Shown here: piece by piece, positions 50,942-60,027 of the stretch | How positions within the stretch are numbered: the first letter of the stretch is position 1 | How the letters are laid out: the number at the start of each line of letters is the position of its first letter | Origin: Rhodocyclaceae bacterium | GTDB lineage: Bacteria > Pseudomonadota > Gammaproteobacteria > Burkholderiales > Rhodocyclaceae | DNA: 64,000 nt | Reading direction: 5' to 3' | Assembly (NCBI GenBank): GCA_016702335.1 | Contig: JADJEF010000020.1 | Coordinates: 992,001 to 1,056,000 of the forward strand | The notes under the pieces: generated by a model | What the model was told of the DNA's origin: nothing | The model's database searches: none | Seen by the model: the letters and a program-made list of their open reading frames with translations, nothing else | Made by a program: the position numbers and the translations under genes

Positions 50942-52983
50942 GCCTTCAGCAACTCCTCACGACTTCCGAGCCAACGGGCGAGGTGTGCCTGCGCCGCCTC
51001 GGGGTAGTGTTGGAGCAGTTCGTCGGCCACGGCCTGCGCCTGCGCCACCCGTTCGGTATCGTCCAGACTGGCATAGCGCAACAGCGGCAGACCGGACTGG
51101 CGGGCACCGACAAATTCGCCGGGGCCGCGCAGCTGAAGGTCCTGGCGGGCAATCTCGAAGCCATCCGTATTCTCGTAAATGATTTTCAGGCGCGCGCGGG
51201 CGATCTGGCCCAAGGGTTGCGCATAAATCAGGATACAGGACGAGGCCGCCGTACCGCGCCCGACCCGGCCGCGCAACTGATGCAGTTGCGCCAGACCGAA
51301 GCGTTCGGCATGCTCGATGACCATCAGGCTGGCATTGGGTACATCGACGCCGACCTCTATCACCGTGGTCGCCACCAGTACCTGAATTTCATTGCGTGCA
51401 AAGGCGGCCATGATGGCGGCTTTTTCCTCCCCCTTGAGCCGGCCGTGGATCAGACCCACGGCAAGATCGGGAAGCGCTTCCACCAATCGGGCATAGGTTT
51501 CCTCAGCGGTCTTGAGCTGCAGGGTTTCCGACTCTTCAATCAGCGGGCAAACCCAGTACGCCTGTCGGCCCTCGCGGCAGGCCGCATGCACGCGCGCCAC
51601 CACTTCATGACGGCGCGTCTCGCTGATCAGGCGCGTGGCAATCGGCGTGCGCCCTGGCGGCAATTCGTCGATGATCGAGACGTCCATATCCGCATAGACA
51701 CTCATGGCCAGGGTGCGTGGAATTGGTGTTGCCGACATGGTCAGCTGATGCGCGAACTGACCTTTTTCCTTCAGTGCCAGACGCTGACGCACGCCGAAGC
51801 GGTGCTGTTCATCGACGATCGCCAGGCCCAGGCGGGGAAAAACCACGCCGTCTTCGATCAGGGCGTGCGTACCGACCGCAAGCGCCGTGTCGCCAGCGCC
51901 GACTTGGGAACTCATGGCCTCGCGCTCACGCTTTTTGACACTACCGGCGAACCAGGCGACCTTATGCCCGAGCGGTTCGAGCCACGCCGCGAGCTTGCGG
52001 TAGTGCTGCTCGGCGAGGATTTCGGTGGGGGCCATCAGGGCGGCCTGATAGCCCGACTCAACGGCCTGCAGCATGGCCAGTGCCGCCACCACCGTTTTGC
52101 CCGCGCCCACGTCGCCCTGCAACAAGCGTTGCATCGGATACGGCTGCGCCAGATCGATGGCGATTTCATTGGCCACCCGCTGCTGCGCGCGGGTGAGTGC
52201 AAATGGCAAGCGCGCCAGCAACGCCTGCGTCAGCGTGCCGGTGCCGGCCAGCACGGGTGCACCGCGCTCACGGCGCGCCCGGTAGGCACGCCGCAGGCTG
52301 AGCTGCTGGGCCAGCAATTCATCGAACTGCACCCGCTGCCAGGCCGGGTGCTCGCGCGATTCAAGCTCGCTGATCGCACTCCCCGTCGGCGGCGAGTGGA
52401 GCAGCCGGATCGCGTCGATCAGCGGCATCAGCCCCAGCCGGGAGCGCACCGACTCGGGCAGCGTGTCGCTCAACTCGACACGCCCCAAAGCACGTTGCAC
52501 CAGACGGCGCAGCACCGTCTGCGCCAGCCCGGCGGTCGTTGGGTAGATTGGCGTCAAGCCGGCGGGCAAAGGCTCGTCATCGCTCACGACATGAAAGCGC
52601 GGGTGGATCAACTCGCTCGCCAGCAGGCTGCCAAAGCTCGGTCGCGGCTCGCCAAAAACACGCAAGCGCGCGCCCGGCTGCAGCACTTTTTGCTGGTTCG
52701 GATAAAAGTTCAGGAAGCGAAGTAACAGAAAGCCACTGACGTCCCGCGTCTTGACCAGCAATTGCCGACGCGGGCGAAACGAAATCTCGCTGTCGATGAC
52801 CTCGACCTCGAACTGGGCGGGCGTGCCCGGTTCGGCATCGCGCACCATCGTGATGTGCGTTTCGTCTTCGTAACGCAGGGGCAGATGGACGACGAGATCC
52901 GCATCGCGGCCAAGCCCCAGACGGGCGAGCTTGGCGGCCAGCGTGTTATTGCCGGCCTTTTTGGGTGTTGCGGCTTTACTCAA
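50938..52983 (-). CDS. recG: ATP-dependent DNA helicase RecG
   Basis: 681 residues, the branch-migrating helicase of stalled forks and recombination. The wedge domain is N-terminal, then the helicase core: Walker A RLLQGDVGAGKTVVAALA, DEQHRFGV (motif II), MSATPIPRTLA (motif III), HGRLKGEEKAAIM and QLRGRVGRG (motif VI). A dispersed element (51883-51910) encodes about residues 358-367 (SQVGAGDTAL), just before AVGTHALIEDGVVF, in a loop of the core without disturbing it. The start is TTG at 52981-52983, inside the last codons of ridA. The ubiC ATG overlaps the stop. Confidence 0.96.
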   Translation of the reverse strand: MSKAATPKKAGNNTLAAKLARLGLGRDADLVVHLPLRYEDETHITMVRDAEPGTPAQFEVEVIDSEISFRPRRQLLVKTRDVSGFLLLRFLNFYPNQQKVLQPGARLRVFGEPRPSFGSLLASELIHPRFHVVSDDEPLPAGLTPIYPTTAGLAQTVLRRLVQRALGRVELSDTLPESVRSRLGLMPLIDAIRLLHSPPTGSAISELESREHPAWQRVQFDELLAQQLSLRRAYRARRERGAPVLAGTGTLTQALLARLPFALTRAQQRVANEIAIDLAQPYPMQRLLQGDVGAGKTVVAALAMLQAVESGYQAALMAPTEILAEQHYRKLAAWLEPLGHKVAWFAGSVKKREREAMSSQVGAGDTALAVGTHALIEDGVVFPRLGLAIVDEQHRFGVRQRLALKEKGQFAHQLTMSATPIPRTLAMSVYADMDVSIIDELPPGRTPIATRLISETRRHEVVARVHAACREGRQAYWVCPLIEESETLQLKTAEETYARLVEALPDLAVGLIHGRLKGEEKAAIMAAFARNEIQVLVATTVIEVGVDVPNASLMVIEHAERFGLAQLHQLRGRVGRGTAASSCILIYAQPLGQIARARLKIIYENTDGFEIARQDLQLRGPGEFVGARQSGLPLLRYASLDDTERVAQAQAVADELLQHYPEAAQAHLARWLGSREELLKA
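51883..51910 (+). repeat. Dispersed element, copy in recG
   Basis: Full copy with GTCG as variable bases and GGGAA at the end. It is antisense to recG, which reads it as SQVGAGDTAL. Confidence 0.9.
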
Positions 52984-53353
52984 TCACCAGGACGGCGTCA
53001 GCTTCGACCAGCGCACCGCGCGGCAGCTCTTTGACGCCCACGGCGGCACGAGCCGGATAGGGCACACTGAAAAAGCGTGTCATCGCTTCATTGACCTTGG
53101 CGAAGTGGCTCAGATCAGTGAGGTAAAGGTTCACCTTGGTCGCCGCATTGAGCGTGGTGCCAGCCGCTTCGGCGACGGCGTTCAGGTTCTGGAACACGCG
53201 CTCGATCTGCGCGTCGATACCTTCGACCATGCTCATGCTGGCCGGATCGAGCCCGATCTGGCCGGACATATAGACGGTGTTGCCCACCTGCACCGCCTGC
53301 GAGTAGGTGCCAATGGCAGCGGGTGCCTTGTCGGTAGCAATGATCTTGCGCAT
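52976..53353 (-). CDS. ridA: RidA family enamine/imine deaminase
   Basis: 125 residues of the RidA/YjgF family: KIIATDKAPAAIGTYSQAV at the start, YMSGQIGLDPASMSMVEG, and the catalytic-arginine region YPARAAVGVKELPRGALVEA. RidA removes reactive 2-aminoacrylate. It lies four bases after fliW and overlaps the recG start, so it is part of the tight reverse-strand run. Confidence 0.92.
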   Translation of the reverse strand: MRKIIATDKAPAAIGTYSQAVQVGNTVYMSGQIGLDPASMSMVEGIDAQIERVFQNLNAVAEAAGTTLNAATKVNLYLTDLSHFAKVNEAMTRFFSVPYPARAAVGVKELPRGALVEADAVLVIE

Positions 53354-53356
53354 CGG

Positions 53357-53797
53357 TCAGCCTTTTACATCGTAGTTGAGTGCGCCAAAGACATGCTGCA
53401 AGCCACGCCGCGCCTCGAGATTGAGCACCAGCGGTGCATTGAGATTGGCCTTGAGTGCGTTGCCCTTGAGAAAGTCATCCTTGCGCAGGATGACCACCAC
53501 GGCGGCATCGGCCGGGTCTTTGAGTTGCAGCAGGTCAATCTCTTCGTCAGACAACTCGACATCAAACGAGAAGCCCATCTGACCGGGGTCAGCGATATGG
53601 AAGGCAACGCTGGCATCATCAAGCGATTGCAGGATGAAATAGCGCGGCGAGTCAGCGTCACCCTCTTCCGGATGAAAGAGGGTGAAGCGCTTGCAGTCCT
53701 CGAAGCCGGCCATGCCGACCGGGAATTCGATGATGCGGCTGGGCTCGACCGTCAGTGTCCCGAAACGCGGGCTCTCGATGTGCATGGCTTTTTCCAT
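53357..53797 (-). CDS. fliW: Flagellar assembly factor FliW
   Basis: 146 residues. FliW binds flagellin and, in species where it is known, sequesters CsrA. The pattern IESPRFGTLTVEPSRIIEFP, FPVGMAGFEDCKRFTLF and VVVILRKDDFLKGNALKANL fits the family along its length. A start four codons later is possible. No csrA or fliC gene is visible in this window. It lies one base after the SPOR gene and four before ridA. Confidence 0.92.
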   Translation of the reverse strand: MEKAMHIESPRFGTLTVEPSRIIEFPVGMAGFEDCKRFTLFHPEEGDADSPRYFILQSLDDASVAFHIADPGQMGFSFDVELSDEEIDLLQLKDPADAAVVVILRKDDFLKGNALKANLNAPLVLNLEARRGLQHVFGALNYDVKG

Positions 53798-53798
53798 G

Positions 53799-54608
53799 TC
53801 AGCGCTTAACCGAAACCATGATGCTCTCCTCTATGCCCATTTGGCGCAGTTTGACGCGCGCGGCATCCGCTTCGCCACGAGTGGCAAAGGGGCCGGCGCG
53901 TACCCGCGCTTCGACGGTGGTGGGTATGCCAGCGGCTTCCAGCTTGGCGCGCAACTCTTCGGCGTTGACAAAATTGCTGAAGATGCCAAGTTGCAGGGCG
54001 AACTGGCGCGGGGGCTGGTCGGGGGGCAGCAAGCCGGTCAGCGCACCACTGGGCTTGGCAGCCGCGGCGTGCTGCGCGGGTGGCTGACTCAATGGACGCG
54101 AGGGCGGTGCGGGGGATTTACCCACTGGGGCAACAGGCGTCAAGGGGGTCGTTGTGCCGGGCGCGCCGGACGGGGCGGCGGCCACCGGCGGCTTTCCGGC
54201 TTGCGGCACGCTCACCACGGGCGCGGGTTGGGCCAGCGCCTTTTGTGCGCTAGCGGGCGGGGTCAAACGCTCGGTGGGCAGCGGCGGCAACGGCTCGGCA
54301 GGTGCCGCGACCGTTTTTTCGGGCGTTGCCGAACCAGGAGGCACTTCGGCCACTGATGGTGTTGCGGCTGGCGGCACCTCGGTCGCCGGCGCTTCTGGCG
54401 GCGGCGTAGTGACCGGCGGTGGGGTGACGGTGGCAACCGGTGCCGGTGCTTGTGGTCTCGGTGCGTAGATCGCGTCGAACATCGCCAGGCTGCCCAGCAG
54501 CCCGACAATGATCACGCCGGCTACCGCAATGCGGCCGAGCAGGCGTTGCTTGACCGCGTCCTCAGCCGTGAGTTCCTGTTCGCCGATGTCTATTTGGTTG
54601 TCCGCCAT
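53799..54608 (-). CDS. SPOR-domain membrane protein (DedD/FtsN-like)
   Basis: 269 residues: a short cytoplasmic tail, one membrane helix (RIAVAGVIIVGLLGSLAMF), a long Pro/Ala-rich periplasmic spacer (about 55-195) and a C-terminal SPOR domain (about 195-269; FALQLGIFSNFVNAEELRAK and TVEARVRAGPFATRGEADAA). SPOR domains bind septal peptidoglycan, so a cell-division role like DedD or FtsN is likely. The ATG at 54608 lies inside the end of the DUF2802 gene, overlapping by about 47 bases. Confidence 0.87.
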   Translation of the reverse strand: MADNQIDIGEQELTAEDAVKQRLLGRIAVAGVIIVGLLGSLAMFDAIYAPRPQAPAPVATVTPPPVTTPPPEAPATEVPPAATPSVAEVPPGSATPEKTVAAPAEPLPPLPTERLTPPASAQKALAQPAPVVSVPQAGKPPVAAAPSGAPGTTTPLTPVAPVGKSPAPPSRPLSQPPAQHAAAAKPSGALTGLLPPDQPPRQFALQLGIFSNFVNAEELRAKLEAAGIPTTVEARVRAGPFATRGEADAARVKLRQMGIEESIMVSVKR

Positions 54609-55374
54609 GAGCTTGTCCGTTTGAATTGCCTGAATCGTTCGGGTCCAGATACTCCGTAGGTTCGATGCGACGCCCGTCCGCCATGGCCAGCGCCGCGACC
54701 AATTCGGCCTCACCGAGCGAAATGCCGCACTGGCCGGCGATACCATCGGCCGGTACGCCTTTTTGCGCCAGCGCGGCCGCTTCGCTATACAAAGGCGAAA
54801 CATTGCGCGCCGACTTGAGCAGGGTGAGCTCTTCTTGCACCGCCGCAAGCTCTTCACGCAAGCGCTCGCTTTCGCGCCGCAGTTGGCTCATCTCACTCTC
54901 GAGCTGCGTCTGGCGCAATTCGCTGGCGAAATCCTCATTCCGCGCCGCCGGTGCCAGTGCATCGGGTGCCCCCTGCGTCCCTGACAAAGCCACCCCCTGA
55001 CCCCAGCGCGCGAAGCGGGCAAAGCGCGAGTTTGCGCTCGTTGTCACCACCGGCTCGGCGGGCGCACTGGGCGCGACGGGCACCGCCGCCTCATTGCGCG
55101 CAAGCGGGGCAATCTCGACGGGCTCGCGTGGTGCGGCCATCGGCCTTTGACCAGGCTCGCGCAGTGGCGACCAGACCGGGTCACTCACCGCCGCCTGTCG
55201 CTCTTCATCGGGCGTGGGCACGTGATGTTCGCCGCGGTGCAAGGCAGCGTAGTCCACGCGGGTAGCGGTGCGGCTCATTTGCACGAGACGCATGATGCTG
55301 AACACCACGTAAACAGCCAGCAGCGCAACCGCCATGAGAATCGCGTCGCGCCAATTCTCGATCAGCCAGGCCAT
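54562..55374 (-). CDS. DUF2802 membrane protein
   Basis: About 270 residues: an N-terminal membrane helix (DAILMAVALLAVYVVFSIM), a low-complexity linker, a coiled coil (about 155-195; SQLRRESERLREELAAVQEE) and the DUF2802 domain (about 195-240; SPLYSEAAALAQKGVPADGI and SLGEAELVAALA), which looks like a helix-turn-helix-like fold. In other bacteria DUF2802 genes sit near chemotaxis or flagellar genes. Its 3' end overlaps the SPOR gene. It is the first gene of the run that ends with ubiC. Confidence 0.8.
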   Translation of the reverse strand: MAWLIENWRDAILMAVALLAVYVVFSIMRLVQMSRTATRVDYAALHRGEHHVPTPDEERQAAVSDPVWSPLREPGQRPMAAPREPVEIAPLARNEAAVPVAPSAPAEPVVTTSANSRFARFARWGQGVALSGTQGAPDALAPAARNEDFASELRQTQLESEMSQLRRESERLREELAAVQEELTLLKSARNVSPLYSEAAALAQKGVPADGIAGQCGISLGEAELVAALAMADGRRIEPTEYLDPNDSGNSNGQAHGGQPNRHRRTGTHG

Positions 55375-55618
55375 CACCGGAACGCCCCATGATCAGCGCG
55401 CAGCGCACCCCGCACCACGGTGTGGCGGTGTCTCCAGCAAACGTCAGCAAGGGGGCTGAAAATCATCAGTAGCGGCGCAGTAACGGCAAATTGCTCCGAT
55501 AATATCCGGGTCCCAATGGCGGGAAAACCTAAGCACCCCGGTGTTTCGTGCCCAATTTGGTTTCGTCGGGACACTATGACAGCGATCACCAAACCCTGAA
55601 AAAGCCAACGCCCTCCGA

Positions 55619-56416
55619 ATGTTCGCGCTCACGAAAATCCTCACCAGCCTGATCCTGCCACCGACAGGGCCACTCTTGCTGGCCTGCCTGCTGCTCGCGA
55701 TCCACGTCTGGCGCATTCGCCGCATACAGCACTGGCAGGATATTTCCCGACGCATGAAGATGCCTGGGCGCACCTTGCCGGTGCTGGCGATACTGATTGT
55801 TTTCGGGCAATTGGCGCTGTCTTTGCCGGTCGTCGGCAATGCGCTGCTGGCCAGCCTGGAAACCGTTCCACCGATTCAGGCTGATCAACTGGGCGAAATC
55901 GACGCCATTGTCATTCTGGGGGGCGGCAGCTACTACGACGCGCCCGAGTACGGCGGCGACACAATCAGCGCCGCCACATTGGTCCGACTGCGCTACGGTG
56001 CGCGTCTGGCCCGTGACACGCTGCGCCCGGTGCTGGTAACCGGCGGCGCTCCCTGGGGCGGTACGCCGGAGGCAGAATCGATGCGTCGTTCCCTGGCGCT
56101 GGACTTTGGCATTGACGCCCGCTGGGTGGAGATCAACTCGGCCAACACCGCCGAAAATGCGCGCTTGTCGGCCCCGCTGCTTCGTGCCGACAAAATGCAG
56201 CGCATCGCGCTGGTCAGCCACGCTTGGCATTTGCCGCGCGCCATCCCGCTATTTGCGGCGACGGGGCTGCAAGTGGTGGCGGCCCCGACCGCCTTCACTA
56301 CCGAGGCACCCAGCGAGTTAGCACAGTGGCTACCTTCCGCCGGAGGCCTGCGCAACAGTAGCCTGGCGCTGCATGAAATGCTCGGCCGGTGGGTCGATCA
56401 AGCTAAAGGAAGCTGA
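55619..56416 (+). CDS. YdcF/ElyC-like protein (DUF218)
   Basis: 265 residues with two membrane helices near the N-terminus (LLLACLLLAIHVW and LAILIVFGQLALSLPVVG), then a DUF218 domain: AIVILGGGSYYDAPEYGG, RLRYGARLARDTLRPVLVTG, EINSANTAENARLSAPLL and LVSHAWHLPRAIPLF. ElyC is linked to undecaprenyl-phosphate metabolism and envelope assembly in E. coli, and YdcF relatives bind S-adenosylmethionine. It is three bases upstream of the molybdopterin gene. Confidence 0.85.
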   Translation: MFALTKILTSLILPPTGPLLLACLLLAIHVWRIRRIQHWQDISRRMKMPGRTLPVLAILIVFGQLALSLPVVGNALLASLETVPPIQADQLGEIDAIVILGGGSYYDAPEYGGDTISAATLVRLRYGARLARDTLRPVLVTGGAPWGGTPEAESMRRSLALDFGIDARWVEINSANTAENARLSAPLLRADKMQRIALVSHAWHLPRAIPLFAATGLQVVAAPTAFTTEAPSELAQWLPSAGGLRNSSLALHEMLGRWVDQAKGS

Positions 56417-56419
56417 GCC

Positions 56420-57019
56420 ATGACCGCCGCCCGCATCGGACTGATCTCCATCTCTGACCGCGCCAGTACTGGCGTGTATGAAGACAAGGGCTTGCCCGCA
56501 TTGCAAGATTGGTTGACCGGCGCACTGGCAAGCCCGTTCACGGTGGAACAGCGACTCATTGCCGACGAGCAAGCCGCTATTGAAGCAACGCTGATCGAAC
56601 TGTGTGACACGATTGGCTGCGACCTGATTCTGACCACCGGCGGCACCGGCCCGGCGCGGCGCGATGTGACGCCCGAAGCAACGCTGGCCGTCGCGACCAA
56701 GCTTATGCCGGGGTTTGGCGAGCAGATGCGCCAGATTTCGCTGGCCTTTGTGCCCACCGCCATTCTGTCGCGACAAGTCGGGGTGATTCGCGAGCGGGAC
56801 GATGGCACCGGCTGTTTGATCATCAATCTGCCCGGCCAACCCAAAGCCATTCGCGAAACGCTGGAGGGTGCGCGCAATGCCGATGGCAGCCTGCGCGTAC
56901 CCGGAATTTTTGCCGCCGTGCCCTATTGCATCGACCTGATAGGCGGCCCCTACATGGAATGCCACGACGCGGTAGTCAAGGCCTTTCGCCCGAAATCAGC
57001 GCAACGTCCGGGCGGCTAA
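56420..57019 (+). CDS. mog: Molybdopterin adenylyltransferase
   Basis: 199 residues. The start ARIGLISISDRASTGVYEDK and the molybdopterin-binding LILTTGGTGPARRDVTPEAT are typical of Mog; further matches are SRQVGVIRERDDGTGCLIIN and LPGQPKAIRETLEG. The enzyme adenylylates molybdopterin before molybdate insertion. It sits directly after the YdcF gene with good spacing and may be cotranscribed. Confidence 0.92.
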   Translation: MTAARIGLISISDRASTGVYEDKGLPALQDWLTGALASPFTVEQRLIADEQAAIEATLIELCDTIGCDLILTTGGTGPARRDVTPEATLAVATKLMPGFGEQMRQISLAFVPTAILSRQVGVIRERDDGTGCLIINLPGQPKAIRETLEGARNADGSLRVPGIFAAVPYCIDLIGGPYMECHDAVVKAFRPKSAQRPGG

Positions 57020-57030
57020 GCGGCCAGAGC

Positions 57031-57573
57031 TCAGGGTTTGAAGGTCTCTACTTTTACCCCCTTGAGCCGGTAACCCACGCCACCCCATGGCGAGTCGGAG
57101 CGGAAGATTTCCATGGTGCCCATGACCCACACGGGGTCCATGGTGCGAAATCCCTTGACCGGCTTATCCAGCACGACCTGCACAATCTGATTGGCGGGTG
57201 GCGGTGGCGAATGGATGCAGGCACCAAAGTAGGGTACGAGCAAAAATGTCTTCAGGGATTCAGAACTATCCAGTGGCAGTAAAAACCCAGGGAGGCGGAT
57301 TTTCCTCCCCTGCATCGAGGGCTCCGCCGGTGCGGCATCCCAGGCACTTTTCAGACTGGCAAGCAACTCCGTGGCTTTCGGGTCGCCATCTTGGAGCTTG
57401 GAAAAATCCATGCCTTTGAACTGCGCGGAGGGGTCCCAGTCTTTCGGTACCAGATGCTCCCAGCGGATATCGTCATACCCGGCGTTGCTGGTCGCGCCAA
57501 CATGGCCTAGCGGCAGGCCCCAACAGGCCAGGAGTGCCACCAAGGTGCGCATCCATCGGTACGCCATCGTCAT
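57031..57573 (-). CDS. DUF3299 secreted protein
   Basis: 180 residues from ATG 57573. The signal ends near VGAT; the mature part has YDDIRWEHLVPKDWDPSAQF, IRLPGFLLPLDSSESLKTFL and LVPYFGACIHSPPPPANQIV, which is a strong DUF3299 pattern with the conserved cysteine and histidine in GACIHSPPPP. The family is periplasmic and often next to ABC transporters or lipoprotein genes; its role is unknown. The start lies four bases after the PilZ-like gene stop. Confidence 0.85.
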   Translation of the reverse strand: MTMAYRWMRTLVALLACWGLPLGHVGATSNAGYDDIRWEHLVPKDWDPSAQFKGMDFSKLQDGDPKATELLASLKSAWDAAPAEPSMQGRKIRLPGFLLPLDSSESLKTFLLVPYFGACIHSPPPPANQIVQVVLDKPVKGFRTMDPVWVMGTMEIFRSDSPWGGVGYRLKGVKVETFKP

Positions 57574-57577
57574 TGAC

Positions 57578-59125
57578 TCAGTAAAAGCTCTGAACAAAAA
57601 CCGTCACGATCGCGTAGTCGGGGCCGGTTGCCACCGTCTCGCGCGGCATGACCCGGGCTGACTGGCCGTTGAGCATAAATTTCAGCGGGATCGTCACCTC
57701 AATGGTGTTGGGCGGCACGATCAACCGACAGCACTCGCCCACCACCGGTGTATCCAGAATGATGATATCGAGCGGCATGCCGTTGGCATCGCCCAACACC
57801 GCCGCAGGCGCACGCGAAAGCGTTTCGATACCCAGGCTGGCATAGTTGGGGTCAGCCACAACAACCGCATCGGCATCGTCTTCGCCAGGCTCAGGATTGC
57901 GTGAAAAACGCCGCACCACGCCGAGCAGCCAGTTGCCATTGCCGTTAGGTTTCATGGTCACCAGCATGCCAATGCACGGCCAGGGACTACGACCGAGCGT
58001 GCCGTGAATCGCCATGCCCCCCAGGCTGACATCGCTTACCGTCCATAGCTCCAGGTCGGGGATGTGCGTGCGCTCTTCACTGGCGGCATACGCAATGGTG
58101 CGCATGGCTTCCTCAAAACCGTGAATCACCGCCAGCGGCGCCTTGATGGCACGCCGGACATGATCACGCACCGGCGGCTTGGATGACCACGACAACCCCA
58201 GGTGATCCAGCACGTGCACCACGTCACCCACCGCATATGCCGCACCGAGCACCAGATCGCCAGGTATGGCCTTGGCCGTACGTATCCGCTCGACCAGCTT
58301 GTCGCGGGCGGCGTGGGCACTATCGCCCTTGAAGAAACGCTGGTTGGGATGATTGGGTGGAATCGCCACCAGGCGTGCGGGCGAACGCGGTGCACCGGCT
58401 TCAACCCAATAGGCGCTGTTCTGCGACATCTCCCGGCTCAAGGCAAACTGCGGCAGAAAATGGGCAATCAGCCGTTCGCCGATCTCGATTTCGACAGGGG
58501 GCAAGGTATCCATGGCCGCCACATGAAACAGCAGGATGCGCAGGTATTCGCCTTCCGCACTGGTCTGCCCATAGCCTTCATAAAGCTCCAGTCGGCGCTG
58601 CTCGACTTCCTGTTTGCAGGCGGCCAGATACAGACGGCCGACGGTTTCCCAGTAACTATCAGGCAAACGCCGGTAACGGTATTGCTGCCACTTCTGGATC
58701 GCCGCCGAGGCATTGAGCGCCGCGGAATAGACAATGGCTAGCTGGCTGCGCCGCATTTTGGTACTGCGCCGGGTCTCATCCAGGCTGTTCAGTACATGAA
58801 TATGCGCACTCGCAAGCAGCGACCAGAAGCGGTGCGCCACTTCCCAAAGGGCGTTGGCACCGGCAGTGCCGGTATCCATGGCAAGGTATTCACGGCCCAG
58901 GCGGCGTACCTGCGGCACGGCGGCACCCTCGATCAACAGAATCCGCTCGGCCAACTGGTCAAGCCGAAACCCATTGGCGAGGGTGAGCGACTCAAGCCAG
59001 GCGGTAGCCTCACCGACGGCGGTGCGTGGCTCAAGGCGCGCGAGATCGGCCGCCACTTTGCTTGCCTGCGTCGGATTGCCCAGGGGGTGATCAGGGTTTC
59101 TTGAGAAAAAATCGAATAGTCCCAC
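57578..59125 (-). CDS. Large protein with a PilZ-like C-terminal region
   Basis: 515 residues, starting at GTG 59125 after GGGAGAG. The first 300 or so residues are mostly helical (ARLEPRTAVGEATAWLESL, SQLAIVYSAALNASAAIQKW) with no recognised domain. The last part carries WTVSDVSLGGMAIHGTL, then VGMLVTMKPNGNGNWLLGVV and RRFSRNP, which resembles a PilZ domain (D-x-S-x-x-G and a following beta-barrel); the upstream RxxxR of canonical PilZ is not clear. A c-di-GMP-binding role is therefore only a suggestion. It is divergent from thyA. Confidence 0.55.
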   Translation of the reverse strand: MGLFDFFSRNPDHPLGNPTQASKVAADLARLEPRTAVGEATAWLESLTLANGFRLDQLAERILLIEGAAVPQVRRLGREYLAMDTGTAGANALWEVAHRFWSLLASAHIHVLNSLDETRRSTKMRRSQLAIVYSAALNASAAIQKWQQYRYRRLPDSYWETVGRLYLAACKQEVEQRRLELYEGYGQTSAEGEYLRILLFHVAAMDTLPPVEIEIGERLIAHFLPQFALSREMSQNSAYWVEAGAPRSPARLVAIPPNHPNQRFFKGDSAHAARDKLVERIRTAKAIPGDLVLGAAYAVGDVVHVLDHLGLSWSSKPPVRDHVRRAIKAPLAVIHGFEEAMRTIAYAASEERTHIPDLELWTVSDVSLGGMAIHGTLGRSPWPCIGMLVTMKPNGNGNWLLGVVRRFSRNPEPGEDDADAVVVADPNYASLGIETLSRAPAAVLGDANGMPLDIIILDTPVVGECCRLIVPPNTIEVTIPLKFMLNGQSARVMPRETVATGPDYAIVTVFVQSFY

Positions 59126-59220
59126 TCGCCACTCTCCCTTGGTATATACCGACCGACATCCATTCGCGGTCGCTCGTTGCATCATAATCGCGACAACGCA
59201 AAACCGCACACGCCAACCAA

Positions 59221-60015
59221 ATGAAACAGTATCTTGACCTGATGCGCCACGTGCTTGAACACGGGCATGAAAAATCCGACCGCACCGGTACCGGCACCCG
59301 TTCGGTGTTCGGTTATCAGATGCGCTTCGATCTGGCACAGGGCTTTCCCCTGCTCACTACCAAGAAGTTGCATACCCGCTCGATCATCCACGAACTGCTG
59401 TGGTTTCTCAAGGGCGACACCAATATCAAGTACCTGAAAGACAACGGCGTGTCGATCTGGGATGACTGGGCCGATGGCGACGGCAACCTGGGCCCGGTCT
59501 ATGGTCACCAATGGCGGCACTGGCCAGAAAAAAATGGCGGCGAAATTGACCAGATCACGCAGTTGATCAACGGTCTGAAAAATAACCCGGACTCGCGCCG
59601 GCACATTGTCAGCGCCTGGAACCCGACCGACATTCCGGACATGAAGCTACCGCCCTGTCATGCGCTATTCCAGTTTTATGTCGCCGGGGGAAAACTCTCG
59701 TGCCAGCTCTATCAGCGCAGCGCCGATATCTTTCTGGGCGTGCCGTTCAACATCGCGTCCTACGCCTTGCTCACCCTGATGGTGGCGCAGATATGCGGAT
59801 TCCGGCCGGGTGAGTTTGTCTGGACTGGCGGTGACTGCCACCTTTACAGCAACCACATGGAGCAGACCCGGCTGCAGTTGTCGCGCGATATTCGCGCCTT
59901 GCCAACCATGACCCTGAACCCTGAGGTTAAGGATATTTTCGCCTTCCGCTTTGAGGATTTCACCCTCAGCCACTACGATCCGCATCCGCATATTGCGGCG
60001 CCAGTGGCGGTCTGA
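59221..60015 (+). CDS. thyA: Thymidylate synthase
   Basis: 264 residues, the E. coli ThyA length. The catalytic cysteine is C146 in LPPCHALFQFYV; other matches are DRTGTGTRSVFGYQMRFDL, SCQLYQRSADIFLGVPFNIA and GGDCHLYSNHMEQT. It makes dTMP from dUMP with methylenetetrahydrofolate. It stands between the divergent PilZ-like gene and the convergent ubiB-like gene. Confidence 0.98.
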   Translation: MKQYLDLMRHVLEHGHEKSDRTGTGTRSVFGYQMRFDLAQGFPLLTTKKLHTRSIIHELLWFLKGDTNIKYLKDNGVSIWDDWADGDGNLGPVYGHQWRHWPEKNGGEIDQITQLINGLKNNPDSRRHIVSAWNPTDIPDMKLPPCHALFQFYVAGGKLSCQLYQRSADIFLGVPFNIASYALLTLMVAQICGFRPGEFVWTGGDCHLYSNHMEQTRLQLSRDIRALPTMTLNPEVKDIFAFRFEDFTLSHYDPHPHIAAPVAV

Positions 60016-60027
60016 TTGGCGGTCTGA

